Origin: Echinicola sp. 20G
Lineage (GTDB): Bacteria > Bacteroidota > Bacteroidia > Cytophagales > Cyclobacteriaceae
Length of the DNA stretch: 64,000 nucleotides
Assembly: GCF_015533855.1 (NCBI RefSeq)
Contig: NZ_AP024154.1
Location: 2,982,501-3,046,500, forward strand
Direction of reading: 5' to 3'
The notes beneath the pieces are model-generated. The model worked only from the letters and a program-made list of their open reading frames with translations, made no database searches and was not told the origin of the DNA. The first letter of the stretch is position 1. Every line of letters begins with the position of its first letter. Below are positions 1-8,844 of the stretch, piece after piece. The position numbers and the translations under genes were made by a program.

Positions 1-1
1 C

Positions 2-589
2 TGGCAAACCATGTTGAAAGCTATCCGGGATCTTGCAAAAAAGGAATCTCGAAGGGGATGGGTGATCATAGATGCACATGTTCCAAAAGGGGGAATGCTA
101 AAGGACGGTATAAGTTTAATCGATTTTAATTCTTTCCCGCTCAGGGTCAAAGAGGTAGTCCAAAGACCGCTCGGTGGTATATTGGAAGTAGGGCATTTGG
201 ATGCCATTTACCAAAGGAGTGATGGGGGAATGACCCCGTCTGGCTGGACCTGCGATCACCTTCCCTATTTGGTTGAATTTGATAATTTCGGAAAGTCCCG
301 AAATTCTGGAATGGCGGATACGACTTCTCATTTTGTATGGGGCTGGGATGAGATTTCATGGTTTTCCCTCTTGGATGGCACTCAGCGTGATGAGTGGATA
401 CATTATGCCTATAATTGGCTTAAGGAAAATGATCAAAATGGTCACTTGCAAATGCCTGGGAACAGGATGATCACCTGCCCCAATAGAAGTGAAGGAAGTT
501 ATCGTGCCAATACCAAGAGTCAAGGATGTCCAATCGGTTACTCACAGGAAAAAACGATCAGTACAATCTGGGATCCCAAGGGGCATTGA
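2..589 (+). CDS. C-terminal part of an unrecognised, possibly glycoside hydrolase-like protein (5' truncated by window)
   Basis: The frame is open to the left edge: codons for W-Q-T precede the first ATG at 11, so this is the 3' end of a longer gene and the ATG is probably internal. About 195 residues are visible. I do not recognise the family. The segment HLPYLVEFDNFG followed by HFVWGWDEISWF and a LQMPGNR segment has the look of the last strands of a TIM-barrel glycosidase, with an acid residue at a strand end (E in VEFDN) and aromatic sugar-stacking residues, but this is an impression only. The tail holds CPNRSEGSYRAN. The gene ends 73 bases before a GH92 alpha-mannosidase on the same strand, so it probably belongs to the same glycan-degradation locus. 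Confidence 0.6.
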   Translation, partial: WQTMLKAIRDLAKKESRRGWVIIDAHVPKGGMLKDGISLIDFNSFPLRVKEVVQRPLGGILEVGHLDAIYQRSDGGMTPSGWTCDHLPYLVEFDNFGKSRNSGMADTTSHFVWGWDEISWFSLLDGTQRDEWIHYAYNWLKENDQNGHLQMPGNRMITCPNRSEGSYRANTKSQGCPIGYSQEKTISTIWDPKGH

Positions 590-662
590 TAAGGTCTTTG
601 AGTTTACCATCAAGTACACAATCCATTTACCATATAGATAAATTAACCTTTTTAAGAATATC

Positions 663-2945
663 ATGAATATCCATCTGAAAAAACTATTGGCTCGGTTTTC
701 TTTGCTCAGTATTACACTTCTGTACTCTTCCTCATGCCAAGACCGCACAGTAAGTGATTCAAAAGGAATGACCCCTGTCGATCTGGTTAACCCGTATATG
801 GGAAATATTAGCCATATGCTGGTGCCTACTTTTCCCACTGTACATCTGCCCAACAGTTTGATGCGGGTATATCCGGAGAGAAGAGATTTTACTGGGGATA
901 GATTACATGGCTTGCCGATGATGGTGACCAGTCACCGAGGAAGTTCAGCATTTAACCTCAGCTTTTACCAAGGCAATGAAGAGGGGATCACATCAGTGAT
1001 CGATTATAGCTATGATCAGGAGAAACTGACACCATATTCCTATAATGTGTTTTTGGATGAGGCAGAAATTGAGGTGGAATTTGGACTTTCTCACCAATCT
1101 GCACGGTATGAAATCACCTTTACACAGAATAAACCTACCCATCTAATCCTCAATTCCAGAAACGGAAAGTTAAAATGGGACGGACAGGCAGTAAAAGGCT
1201 ACCAGCAGATAGCCAATGGAGTAAAAGTTTACGTATACATGAAACCGGACATACCCCCTTTACAAGTATCAGGTCTTAACCGGGAAGACAGTCTTGTAAG
1301 CATGGATTCGGAATCAGGCGCTAGGGCTTTGGTATTGCACTATGATCATAGTAGTTTGCTCGCTATCAACTATGGGATTTCATTTATTGATGAGCGGCAA
1401 GCCCAAAGAAACCAAGAAAGGGAGCTGTATGGCAAAAACGTAGAAATGCTACAGCAAAAAGGCAGAGAGATTTGGAACGATGCTTTGGGGAAAATCAGCG
1501 TAAGGGGAGGGACAGACAAGGATCAAAGGGTATTCTATTCATCCCTTTACAGATGTTATGAAAGACCTGTGTGTATTTCAGAAGACGGGCGGTATTTCAG
1601 TGCGTTCGACGGACAGGTACATGAAGACGAAGGTAGGCCTTTCTATACGGATGATTGGATATGGGATTCCTATCGAGCACACCATCCCTTGAGGGTGCTG
1701 ATCGATGCCGACAAGGAAAGTGATATCCTGCATTCCTTTGTGACGATGGCAGAACAAATGGATGACTTCTGGCTACCTACGTTTCCGGAAATCACTGGAG
1801 ACAGTCGCAGGATGAATTCAAATCATGGGGTAGCTACTATTGTTGATGCATATAGGAAAGGAGTGCGGGGATTCAACCTAGAAAGTGCTTATGCCGCATC
1901 CAAAGGGGCCATCACTGAGAAAACCCTTGCCCCTTGGTCCGGAAGTCCTGCTGGGCAGTTGGATTTGTTTTATAAAATGAAGGGGTATATTCCAGCATTG
2001 TATCCAGATGAAGAAGAGACCATTCCTGAGGTAAGTGGTTTTGAAAAACGTCAACCAGTAGCTGTAACCTTAGGGACGGCTTATGATGAATGGTGCTTGG
2101 CACAAATGGCGTCTGATTTAGCGTATGATGCCGATTATAAGCACTTTTTGGCTCGTTCGCACAATTATCGAAACTTATTTAATGAAGAAACTGGATTTTT
2201 TCACCCAAAGGACCAATATGGGAAATTTATTTCACCATTTGATTACAGGTTTTCGGGTGGCCTAGGTGCCCGTAATTATTACGGTGAAAACAATGGTTGG
2301 ACCTATCGATGGGATGTGCAGCATAATATAGCAGACCTTATCCAGTTGATGGGTGGAAGTGAACAATTTGTGCAAAATCTGGACAGGACTTTCCAAGAGC
2401 CAATGGGTAGGGGGAAATCCCAATTTTATGGGCAGCTGCCCGATCAAACAGGGAATGTAGGGCAATTTTCAATGGCCAATGAACCTTCTCTGCATATTCC
2501 TTACCTATATACTTATGCGGGACAACCCTGGAAGACCCAAAAAAGGATCAGAAGTCTGGTGGATACTTGGTTTAGGAATGACCTGATGGGAGTGCCAGGG
2601 GATGAAGACGGCGGAGGAATGTCCGCATTTGTGGTGTTTTCTCAAATGGGATTTTATCCAGTGACTCCTGGTATGCCCATGTATGTAATTGGAACTCCGT
2701 TTTTTGAACATGTTAAGATTGATTTGGGAGAAGGAACAATACTGTCCATCGAAGCAAAAAATGCATCCAAGCGTAATAAATATATCCAATCTGCAGAATT
2801 AAATGGGAAACCCTTGGAAAAGGCATGGGTTACACACGAAGAACTGTTGAAAGGTGGTAAGCTGGTTTTTGAGATGGGAGAAAAAGCAAATAAACAGTGG
2901 GGTAGTGATCCTCTTTTATCCCCACCATCATTTGATTATTGGTAA
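663..2945 (+). CDS. GH92 alpha-mannosidase-like enzyme, divergent, probable lipoprotein
   Basis: GH92 enzymes are calcium-dependent inverting exo-alpha-mannosidases, normally exported. The protein has 760 residues, the usual family size. A hydrophobic leader ends in YSSSC with C25 as a plausible but imperfect lipidation cysteine. The family opening appears as DLVNPYMG near residue 40. The catalytic-domain landmarks follow in order: DDWIWDSYRAHHPL, WTYRWDVQHN, NEPSLHIPYLY (N606, E607) and GDEDGGGMSAFVVFSQMG (D647, D649). The usual GND/GNED segment is GDED here, and MSAWY is MSAFV, so this copy is further from the family norm than the GH92 at 15752. The N-terminal domain lacks the usual PGA.PFGM stretch and instead reads FPTVHLPNSLMRVYP. 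The specificity may therefore differ from plain mannosidase. It lies upstream of a SusC/SusD pair and downstream of a truncated gene. Confidence 0.88.
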   Translation: MNIHLKKLLARFSLLSITLLYSSSCQDRTVSDSKGMTPVDLVNPYMGNISHMLVPTFPTVHLPNSLMRVYPERRDFTGDRLHGLPMMVTSHRGSSAFNLSFYQGNEEGITSVIDYSYDQEKLTPYSYNVFLDEAEIEVEFGLSHQSARYEITFTQNKPTHLILNSRNGKLKWDGQAVKGYQQIANGVKVYVYMKPDIPPLQVSGLNREDSLVSMDSESGARALVLHYDHSSLLAINYGISFIDERQAQRNQERELYGKNVEMLQQKGREIWNDALGKISVRGGTDKDQRVFYSSLYRCYERPVCISEDGRYFSAFDGQVHEDEGRPFYTDDWIWDSYRAHHPLRVLIDADKESDILHSFVTMAEQMDDFWLPTFPEITGDSRRMNSNHGVATIVDAYRKGVRGFNLESAYAASKGAITEKTLAPWSGSPAGQLDLFYKMKGYIPALYPDEEETIPEVSGFEKRQPVAVTLGTAYDEWCLAQMASDLAYDADYKHFLARSHNYRNLFNEETGFFHPKDQYGKFISPFDYRFSGGLGARNYYGENNGWTYRWDVQHNIADLIQLMGGSEQFVQNLDRTFQEPMGRGKSQFYGQLPDQTGNVGQFSMANEPSLHIPYLYTYAGQPWKTQKRIRSLVDTWFRNDLMGVPGDEDGGGMSAFVVFSQMGFYPVTPGMPMYVIGTPFFEHVKIDLGEGTILSIEAKNASKRNKYIQSAELNGKPLEKAWVTHEELLKGGKLVFEMGEKANKQWGSDPLLSPPSFDYW

Positions 2946-3699
2946 GTCTTTACATAGAGATTAGAGTATATACTTTTTGGTAGGGCTGTCGATTAAACTA
3001 ATGACTGCTGTCTATATAGGTGGTTGTTATGTTTGATTTTTGACAGCCTTCTTCTTTTAATAATAAAGATGGACTATTTTCTGAATTTACATTACGGTTT
3101 TTGTTGATAGTGAAAGTGTTGGATTTACTTTGATCAGTTATAGATTTAAGTCTTTGTTAATATAAATTAATAAATATTAAATATTAAAATATATATAATA
3201 TAGGTCTAATGGACTAATAATTTTATTAATTTCGAATTTAGTTAGATAAAAAATTCGATAAACGATGAAAAGAATAATGATCCATTAATTCCTAAATATT
3301 TTGTAAATATAATTATAGTAAAATAATTGTTTTAAAAAATAATTATTTACGAAATAAAACAATTATTTTAAATCGTGTTTTTGTCCATTCTTTATTCAGA
3401 GTGATTTAGGCTTTTTAGATTTAATAACAAATACATTTCCTCGATATTCATTCGTAAGTGATACTTTATTTGCAAATTTTATATAATTTTTCTCATTTCA
3501 GGGTAATTATTTTTTTATGAGTATTCATTTTTGTTAAGTTTAATGTGTCTTAAATGAATATATAATTGTATTAATTTAATTCAGCTTAAAGTATGGTTGG
3601 TTTACTGTTTACGATGATGAGGCTTTTATGTCTTTATTAATCGAAACTTATATCTAACCATTCGAAAGATTTATTTACCTCATTTAACAATAACCCTAA
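2946..3699. other. 754-base AT-rich spacer upstream of the first SusC
   Basis: No plausible gene is present on either strand. Composition is strongly AT-rich, especially from about 3140 to 3560. A 7-base inverted pair (2984-2990 with 3042-3048) followed by a T-rich run could be a weak end signal for the GH92 gene. A perfect 16-base inverted repeat sits at 3319-3370 (listed separately). One match to the Bacteroidota -7 element TAnnTTTG occurs at 3028-3035, but it is 665 bases from the SusC start and lacks a convincing -33 partner. I could not pick a promoter for SusC with confidence. The size of the spacer suggests a long 5' leader or regulator sites for the SusCD operon. Confidence 0.6.
3319..3370. 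repeat. Perfect 16-base inverted repeat, candidate operator or stem-loop
   Basis: The left arm TAAAATAATTGTTTTA (3319-3334) is the exact reverse complement of the right arm TAAAACAATTATTTTA (3355-3370), with a 20-base spacer. The spacer itself contains a smaller AT palindrome. It lies about 330 bases upstream of the SusC start. In AT-rich DNA short palindromes arise by chance, but 16 of 16 with CAATT/AATTG cores is unlikely. It could be a binding site for a dimeric regulator or a weak RNA hairpin. Confidence 0.5.
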
Positions 3700-6600
3700 A
3701 TGAAACATTTTTACACAAAAAGACTGATCCTATTGATCTGTCTGATCATTAATTATTCTCTTTCATATGGACAGTCCACAAAAATAACCGGAACTGTATA
3801 TGATGAAAATGGTGTAGGGCTCCCTGGAGCAAGTGTCCAACTCAAAGGAACAGGGACCGGTACGGCTACTAATGTAGAAGGAGAGTTTGAGCTACTTGTG
3901 CCTGATAAAAAAAGCGTTCTTGTTTTTTCTTTTGTTGGGTATCAGACCCAGGAGGTTTTGGTTGGGACCAAGACCAGTATCGATATCCATATGGAAATGG
4001 ATTCGGACCTGGAGGAAGTCGTGGTAACTGCCTATGGCGAAAAACAAAAAAAGGAAGCTATTGTTGGTTCTGTTGCTTCGGTACAAGTTGAAGATCTTAA
4101 GATCCCTTCCTCAAATCTTACTACCTCACTGGCAGGCCAAGTGGCTGGTGTAATCGCCTATCAGAGTAGTGGTCAGCCAGGTCAGGATAATGCCAATTTC
4201 TTTATCAGAGGCGTAACTACCTTTGGTTATAAAAAGGATCCCCTGATCCTAATTGATAATGTTGAACTGACTGCCACTGATTTGGCTCGGCTTCAGGTGG
4301 ATGATATTGCCAGCTTTTCAATATTAAAGGATGCCAGTGCTACAGCCCTATATGGTGCTCGTGGTGCAAACGGAGTTATTTTGGTCAGCACCAAGGAAGG
4401 TAAGGTGGGAAAGCCGAAAATCAATGTGCGTTTTGAGAATTCAATTTCCCAAAATGTGAAATCTATTGATTTGGCAGGTCCAATAACCTATATGAATCTT
4501 GAGAATGAGGCAACTGTAACCAGGGATCCTCTAGCTCTACCGCCACATTCGCAGACAAAAATAATCAATACAAAAAAGACGATTGAAAATTCTCCCGGAA
4601 GTAATCGTTTTGTGTACCCTGCAGTTGATTGGCTGGATATGCTGTTCAAACCTAGGACTTCTACCCAAAGGCTAAATATGAATGTAAGTGGTGGTGGAGG
4701 TGTGGCCAGGTATTATGTAGCTGCATCATATAACCTCGATAATGGAATCCTAAAACAGGATGATAGGAACAACAATGACAGTAATATCAAGTTTCAAAAT
4801 TACCAATTAAGGTCCAATATCAATATCGACCTGACCGAATCCACAGAATTGGTGTTAAGGCTTTCTGGAACATTCAATGAATATAATGGTCCCTTAAGTG
4901 CCAATGGGTCTTTTGCAACTGACCTTTACAATATTGCAATGCATACCAGCCCTGTTGAGTTTCCGGCCTATTATCTTCCAGATTCAGCTAATCTGAATAC
5001 CAATCACATCCTTTTTGGAAACAAGGGAGGCAATAACCAAATCCTGTATAACAATCCCTATGCTCTTTTGCTGAGAGGACATAAAAATTCTTCCCAGTCC
5101 AGAATGTCAGCCCAGTTGGAATTAAATCAGGAGTTTGACTTTATTACCGAAGGGTTAAGTTTCAGGGGAATATTCAATACCAACCGGTATTCCTTTTTTG
5201 AGTCTCAAATGGCATACTCCCCATTTTACTACAACATCAGCACATATGATGCCCAACAGGATATCTATAGCTTGGAATGGTTGAACCCTAATCCAATAGG
5301 CAATAATGTGGCCACAGAGTACCTCCAGTATTCACCTGGCCCAACCAGTTTAAATACTTACGTTTATTTACAGGGAGCACTGGATTATAGCCGGAAATTT
5401 GGAGAAAGTCAGGTTAGCTCAACCTTGATTGGAACACGACAACAAACACTTTATGCAAATGCTTCAGAGCTACAGAACGCCCTGCCTTATAGAAACCTAA
5501 CCTTTGCAGGTAGGGGTACCTATTCTTTCAAAAGCAAATATTTCGCTGAAGTCAACTTTGGCTATAACGGTTCTGAACGCTTTGATAAATCCCATAGGTT
5601 TGGATTTTTTCCAACAGGGGGCGTTGGATGGGTGGTTTCAGAAGAACGTTTCTTTGATCCATTCAAGAGCTTTATTGATTTTATGAAGTTGAGAGCTAGT
5701 TATGGGCTAGTGGGTAATGATGCTATTGGTTCACAACGTTTCTTTTACCTTTCCAATGTTGGCTTCAACCAAGGTCCTAATTTTGCCTCCTTTGGAACTG
5801 ATAATGGCTATACAAGAAATGGTATCCAGATTAATAATTATGCCAACCCGAACATAACCTGGGAAACTTCAAGGCAAACCAACCTTGCCATGGAATTGAC
5901 GCTGGCTTCTAACCTGGACATAACAGCAGAATTTTACAAACAGTACAGGTATAATATTCTTATGGGGAGGTCTGCCATTCCTTCAACCATGGGGCTGGAG
6001 TCTCAGATTTCAGCTAATGTTGGATCAGTCAAATCCAAAGGCATAGACCTCAATGTAGACTATAAGCAGAATTTCGCTAGCGGGGCTTGGGCAAGCATGA
6101 GAGGAAATTTTACATATGCCACCAATAAGTATGATCATTATGAAGAGCCGCAATGGGAAGAGGATTACCGCTACCTTTCGGGCAGACAGCCTGTAAACTG
6201 GGCAATAGGATATGTGGCCGAACGGCTATTTGTCGATGATGAAGAAGCAGCAAATTCCCCAACACAAATTTTTTCGACAAACGGAGAAGCGCCTAAGGGC
6301 GGGGATATAAAATACAAAGACATGAATAATGATGGGATCATCAATCATGCCGACCAGGTCTTTTTGGGTTTTCCCACAGTTCCTGAAATTGTATATGGCT
6401 TTGGATTCTCATCAGGTTTCAAAAACTTTGATCTATCTGTGTTTTTTCAAGGCCAGTCGAGGGTTTCCTTCTTTATTGACCCTAGACGTATGAGCCCCTT
6501 TATTCCTGGTCCAGACCAATATGTAATTGGGGACAGCCAGTTGTTACAGGAGTGGGCAGATAGCCACTGGTCTGAAGATAATCAGGACCTATATGCTGCT

Positions 6601-6888
6601 TATCCTAGGTTTGGTACCAATATTCAGGATATAGAGAATAATCTTCAAGCAAGTAGTTGGTGGTTAAGAGATGGCAGTTTCCTACGTCTAAAATCCCTCG
6701 AAATTGGCTATACCTTACCCAAAAGCCTATTGGATAAGGCTTACCTCTCAAATTGTAGGTTTTATTTCAATGGGCTTAACCTATTTACCTTTAGTCATTT
6801 TGATCTGTGGGATCCGGAATTGGGGGGAAATGGATTTGCCTATCCCATCCAAAAGGTTTTTAACGTCGGTGTAAACGTGTCATTGTAA
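3700..6888 (+). CDS. SusC-like TonB-dependent outer-membrane glycan transporter (locus A)
   Basis: SusC proteins form the outer-membrane barrel that imports oligosaccharides with a SusD lid, powered by TonB. The 1062 residues hold a signal peptide (about 1-25, ending SLSYGQ), a carboxypeptidase-regulatory-like Ig domain (about 29-105, GTVYDENGVGLPGASV and FSFVGYQTQ), the EEVVVTAYG motif near 106-114, a plug with the family signature DASATALYGARGANGVI starting at D211, and a long C-terminal barrel. No STN domain is present, so it should not signal to an anti-sigma factor. This differs from the SusC proteins at 20195 and 57061. The last residues are GVNVSL rather than the usual terminal aromatic. 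A SusD partner starts 19 bases downstream. Confidence 0.95.
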   Translation: MKHFYTKRLILLICLIINYSLSYGQSTKITGTVYDENGVGLPGASVQLKGTGTGTATNVEGEFELLVPDKKSVLVFSFVGYQTQEVLVGTKTSIDIHMEMDSDLEEVVVTAYGEKQKKEAIVGSVASVQVEDLKIPSSNLTTSLAGQVAGVIAYQSSGQPGQDNANFFIRGVTTFGYKKDPLILIDNVELTATDLARLQVDDIASFSILKDASATALYGARGANGVILVSTKEGKVGKPKINVRFENSISQNVKSIDLAGPITYMNLENEATVTRDPLALPPHSQTKIINTKKTIENSPGSNRFVYPAVDWLDMLFKPRTSTQRLNMNVSGGGGVARYYVAASYNLDNGILKQDDRNNNDSNIKFQNYQLRSNINIDLTESTELVLRLSGTFNEYNGPLSANGSFATDLYNIAMHTSPVEFPAYYLPDSANLNTNHILFGNKGGNNQILYNNPYALLLRGHKNSSQSRMSAQLELNQEFDFITEGLSFRGIFNTNRYSFFESQMAYSPFYYNISTYDAQQDIYSLEWLNPNPIGNNVATEYLQYSPGPTSLNTYVYLQGALDYSRKFGESQVSSTLIGTRQQTLYANASELQNALPYRNLTFAGRGTYSFKSKYFAEVNFGYNGSERFDKSHRFGFFPTGGVGWVVSEERFFDPFKSFIDFMKLRASYGLVGNDAIGSQRFFYLSNVGFNQGPNFASFGTDNGYTRNGIQINNYANPNITWETSRQTNLAMELTLASNLDITAEFYKQYRYNILMGRSAIPSTMGLESQISANVGSVKSKGIDLNVDYKQNFASGAWASMRGNFTYATNKYDHYEEPQWEEDYRYLSGRQPVNWAIGYVAERLFVDDEEAANSPTQIFSTNGEAPKGGDIKYKDMNNDGIINHADQVFLGFPTVPEIVYGFGFSSGFKNFDLSVFFQGQSRVSFFIDPRRMSPFIPGPDQYVIGDSQLLQEWADSHWSEDNQDLYAAYPRFGTNIQDIENNLQASSWWLRDGSFLRLKSLEIGYTLPKSLLDKAYLSNCRFYFNGLNLFTFSHFDLWDPELGGNGFAYPIQKVFNVGVNVSL

Positions 6889-6907
6889 TTATAATCTGCT
6901 TAAAATT

Positions 6908-8821
6908 ATGAAAGTAATAAAAATATATTTTCTCATCGTCTCTGTTCTTTTATTAGGGGCTTGTGGTGAGTACCTTGATGTGACTCCTGATAATGTCGGT
7001 ACAATTGATTATGCATTCAGGAACCGAAACGAAGCAGAGAATTACCTTTTTGTCTGCTATTCCACAATGCAACAAATGGCGGGTCCGGCCAGAAATGCGG
7101 GGTTTACGGCATCTGGTGAAATAATATACCCAACCAACCTGACCACAATTCAAATAGATGATATCACAGGTTTTAATTTGATCAGAGGAACCCAAAGTGC
7201 CGGTTCGCCTGGACTTAACTATTGGGATGGCGAAAACTATGGTTTGGCTATTTTTAAGGCTTTAAGAAGGTGCAATCTCATGCTTGAGAATATTGATAAA
7301 CCAGCGGATTTGTCACCTTCCGAAAAAAACAGATGGATTGCAGAAATAAATTTTCTCAAAGCCGTCTACCATTTCTACTTAATGAGGATGTATGGCCCAA
7401 TACCCATCATTGATAGTAATTTGCCAATCAATAGTTCCACCGAAGAGGTCCGCGTTAAAAGGGCCCCTGTTGATGACGTGGTAGAATATATTGTTGGGTT
7501 GTTGGATAAAGCGGCTCAGGACCTTCCCAGTAGTATTGTTAGGGAATCCACTGAACTAGGTAGAGCGACCAGTACCATTGCCCTGGCACTGAAAGCAGAA
7601 GTGTTGACTTTGGCAGCTAGTCCCCTCTTCAACGGAAATCCTGATTACGTTTCTTTTCGAGATAAAGAAGGCCAGGCCTTGTTTCCAAGTGAATATGATG
7701 AAAACAAATGGAAATTGGCTGCCGATGCATGTTTGGAAGCAATAGAGATTTCTGAATCGAATGGAGGGAAACTATATTCCTTCAATGCCCCTGGAACAAT
7801 TGGGCAATTGTCGGATTCGCTTTACCGTGTATTGACGATTCAAAATGCAGTAACGGAGGAATGGGACGAAAATCCTGAATTAGTATGGGCTTTGAACGGA
7901 TATTTTCCATATCAAGGCTTTGCAACTCCTAGGATGACCTCCCAATCCGTAATCAATGCTTTTTCTAATCCATCGACGTTTTCTGTTCCAATAGAAATGC
8001 AGGAGATATTTTATACCAGTAATGGTGTGCCTATTAACGAAGACAAAACATGGGACTATGAGGGCAGGTATTCCAATATGGTCAATGGAGACAAGGAAAA
8101 CCGCTTTTATATTAAGGAAGGTTATACTACCATTTCAGCACACTTCGACCGTGAACCTCGATTTTACGCCTCGGTTGCATTTGATGGTGGGATCTGGTTT
8201 GGAAATGGAGTGTTGGACCAGAATAAAGCATATCATGTGGAAGCGAGAGGCAATTCTTCCAAAGCAGGCCCTAAGGACTTGATTAGGTTGAACGTAACAG
8301 GATACTGGCCCAAGAAGTTGGTTCACTACCAATCGGTATATGATGATGGTTTTCAACAGGTCAATTTCAGGTTGCCACTCATAAGGCTTTCAGGGCTGTA
8401 CCTGCTCTATGCCGAGGCATTAAATGAGTATCAAGGGCCGACCGAGGAGGTTTACCATTATGTCAATTTGGTGCGGGAAAGGGCGGGTTTGCCTGCTGTC
8501 CAAGATGCTTGGTCTTCCTTTTCAAAATTCCCCGACAAATTTACAACAAAGGAAGGTATGCGCTCCATCATTCATCAGGAAAGAAGAATAGAATTATGTT
8601 TTGAGGGCCAAGTTGGATGGGATCTCCGGCGGTGGAAAGAATTGCAGGATGTTTTGAGCAAACCACTTAGAGGATGGAGTATATATGATAAGGACCCGGT
8701 CAACTATTATCAGCCGATTACCCGAGTAAATCCTGTTTTTGGGTTGAAGGATTATCTATGGCCTATCAAATCAGATAATTTGGTCAGAAACCCAAATTTG
8801 GTACAAACCCCATATTGGTGA
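6908..8821 (+). CDS. SusD-like glycan-binding outer-membrane lipoprotein (locus A)
   Basis: This is the lid and glycan-binding partner of the SusC encoded just upstream. It has 637 residues, long for the family. The lipoprotein leader is clear: LLLGAC with C19, followed by EYLDVTPD, the usual SusD opening. Helical SusD segments follow, including FLKAVYHFYLMRMYGPIPII near residue 150, the region RATSTIALALKAEVLTLAASPLFN, and the C-terminal signature RLSGLYLLYAEALNE with a downstream ERRIELCFEGQVGWDLRRW. It should be anchored to the outer surface of the outer membrane. Two further surface lipoproteins follow in the same operon. Confidence 0.95.
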   Translation: MKVIKIYFLIVSVLLLGACGEYLDVTPDNVGTIDYAFRNRNEAENYLFVCYSTMQQMAGPARNAGFTASGEIIYPTNLTTIQIDDITGFNLIRGTQSAGSPGLNYWDGENYGLAIFKALRRCNLMLENIDKPADLSPSEKNRWIAEINFLKAVYHFYLMRMYGPIPIIDSNLPINSSTEEVRVKRAPVDDVVEYIVGLLDKAAQDLPSSIVRESTELGRATSTIALALKAEVLTLAASPLFNGNPDYVSFRDKEGQALFPSEYDENKWKLAADACLEAIEISESNGGKLYSFNAPGTIGQLSDSLYRVLTIQNAVTEEWDENPELVWALNGYFPYQGFATPRMTSQSVINAFSNPSTFSVPIEMQEIFYTSNGVPINEDKTWDYEGRYSNMVNGDKENRFYIKEGYTTISAHFDREPRFYASVAFDGGIWFGNGVLDQNKAYHVEARGNSSKAGPKDLIRLNVTGYWPKKLVHYQSVYDDGFQQVNFRLPLIRLSGLYLLYAEALNEYQGPTEEVYHYVNLVRERAGLPAVQDAWSSFSKFPDKFTTKEGMRSIIHQERRIELCFEGQVGWDLRRWKELQDVLSKPLRGWSIYDKDPVNYYQPITRVNPVFGLKDYLWPIKSDNLVRNPNLVQTPYW

Positions 8822-8844
8822 AATTTAATTTAAAGGAAAAAACC

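Noticed and set aside
3028..3035. TATGTTTG as the promoter of the first SusC
   Set aside because: It matches the -7 consensus but is 665 bases from the gene and has no -33 partner at proper spacing; one chance match is expected in AT-rich DNA.
8815..8844. TTG start for the first surface-binding protein, overlapping SusD
   Set aside because: ATG at 8845 has AAAGG upstream and starts a correct lipoprotein leader; the TTG form puts ten polar residues before it.
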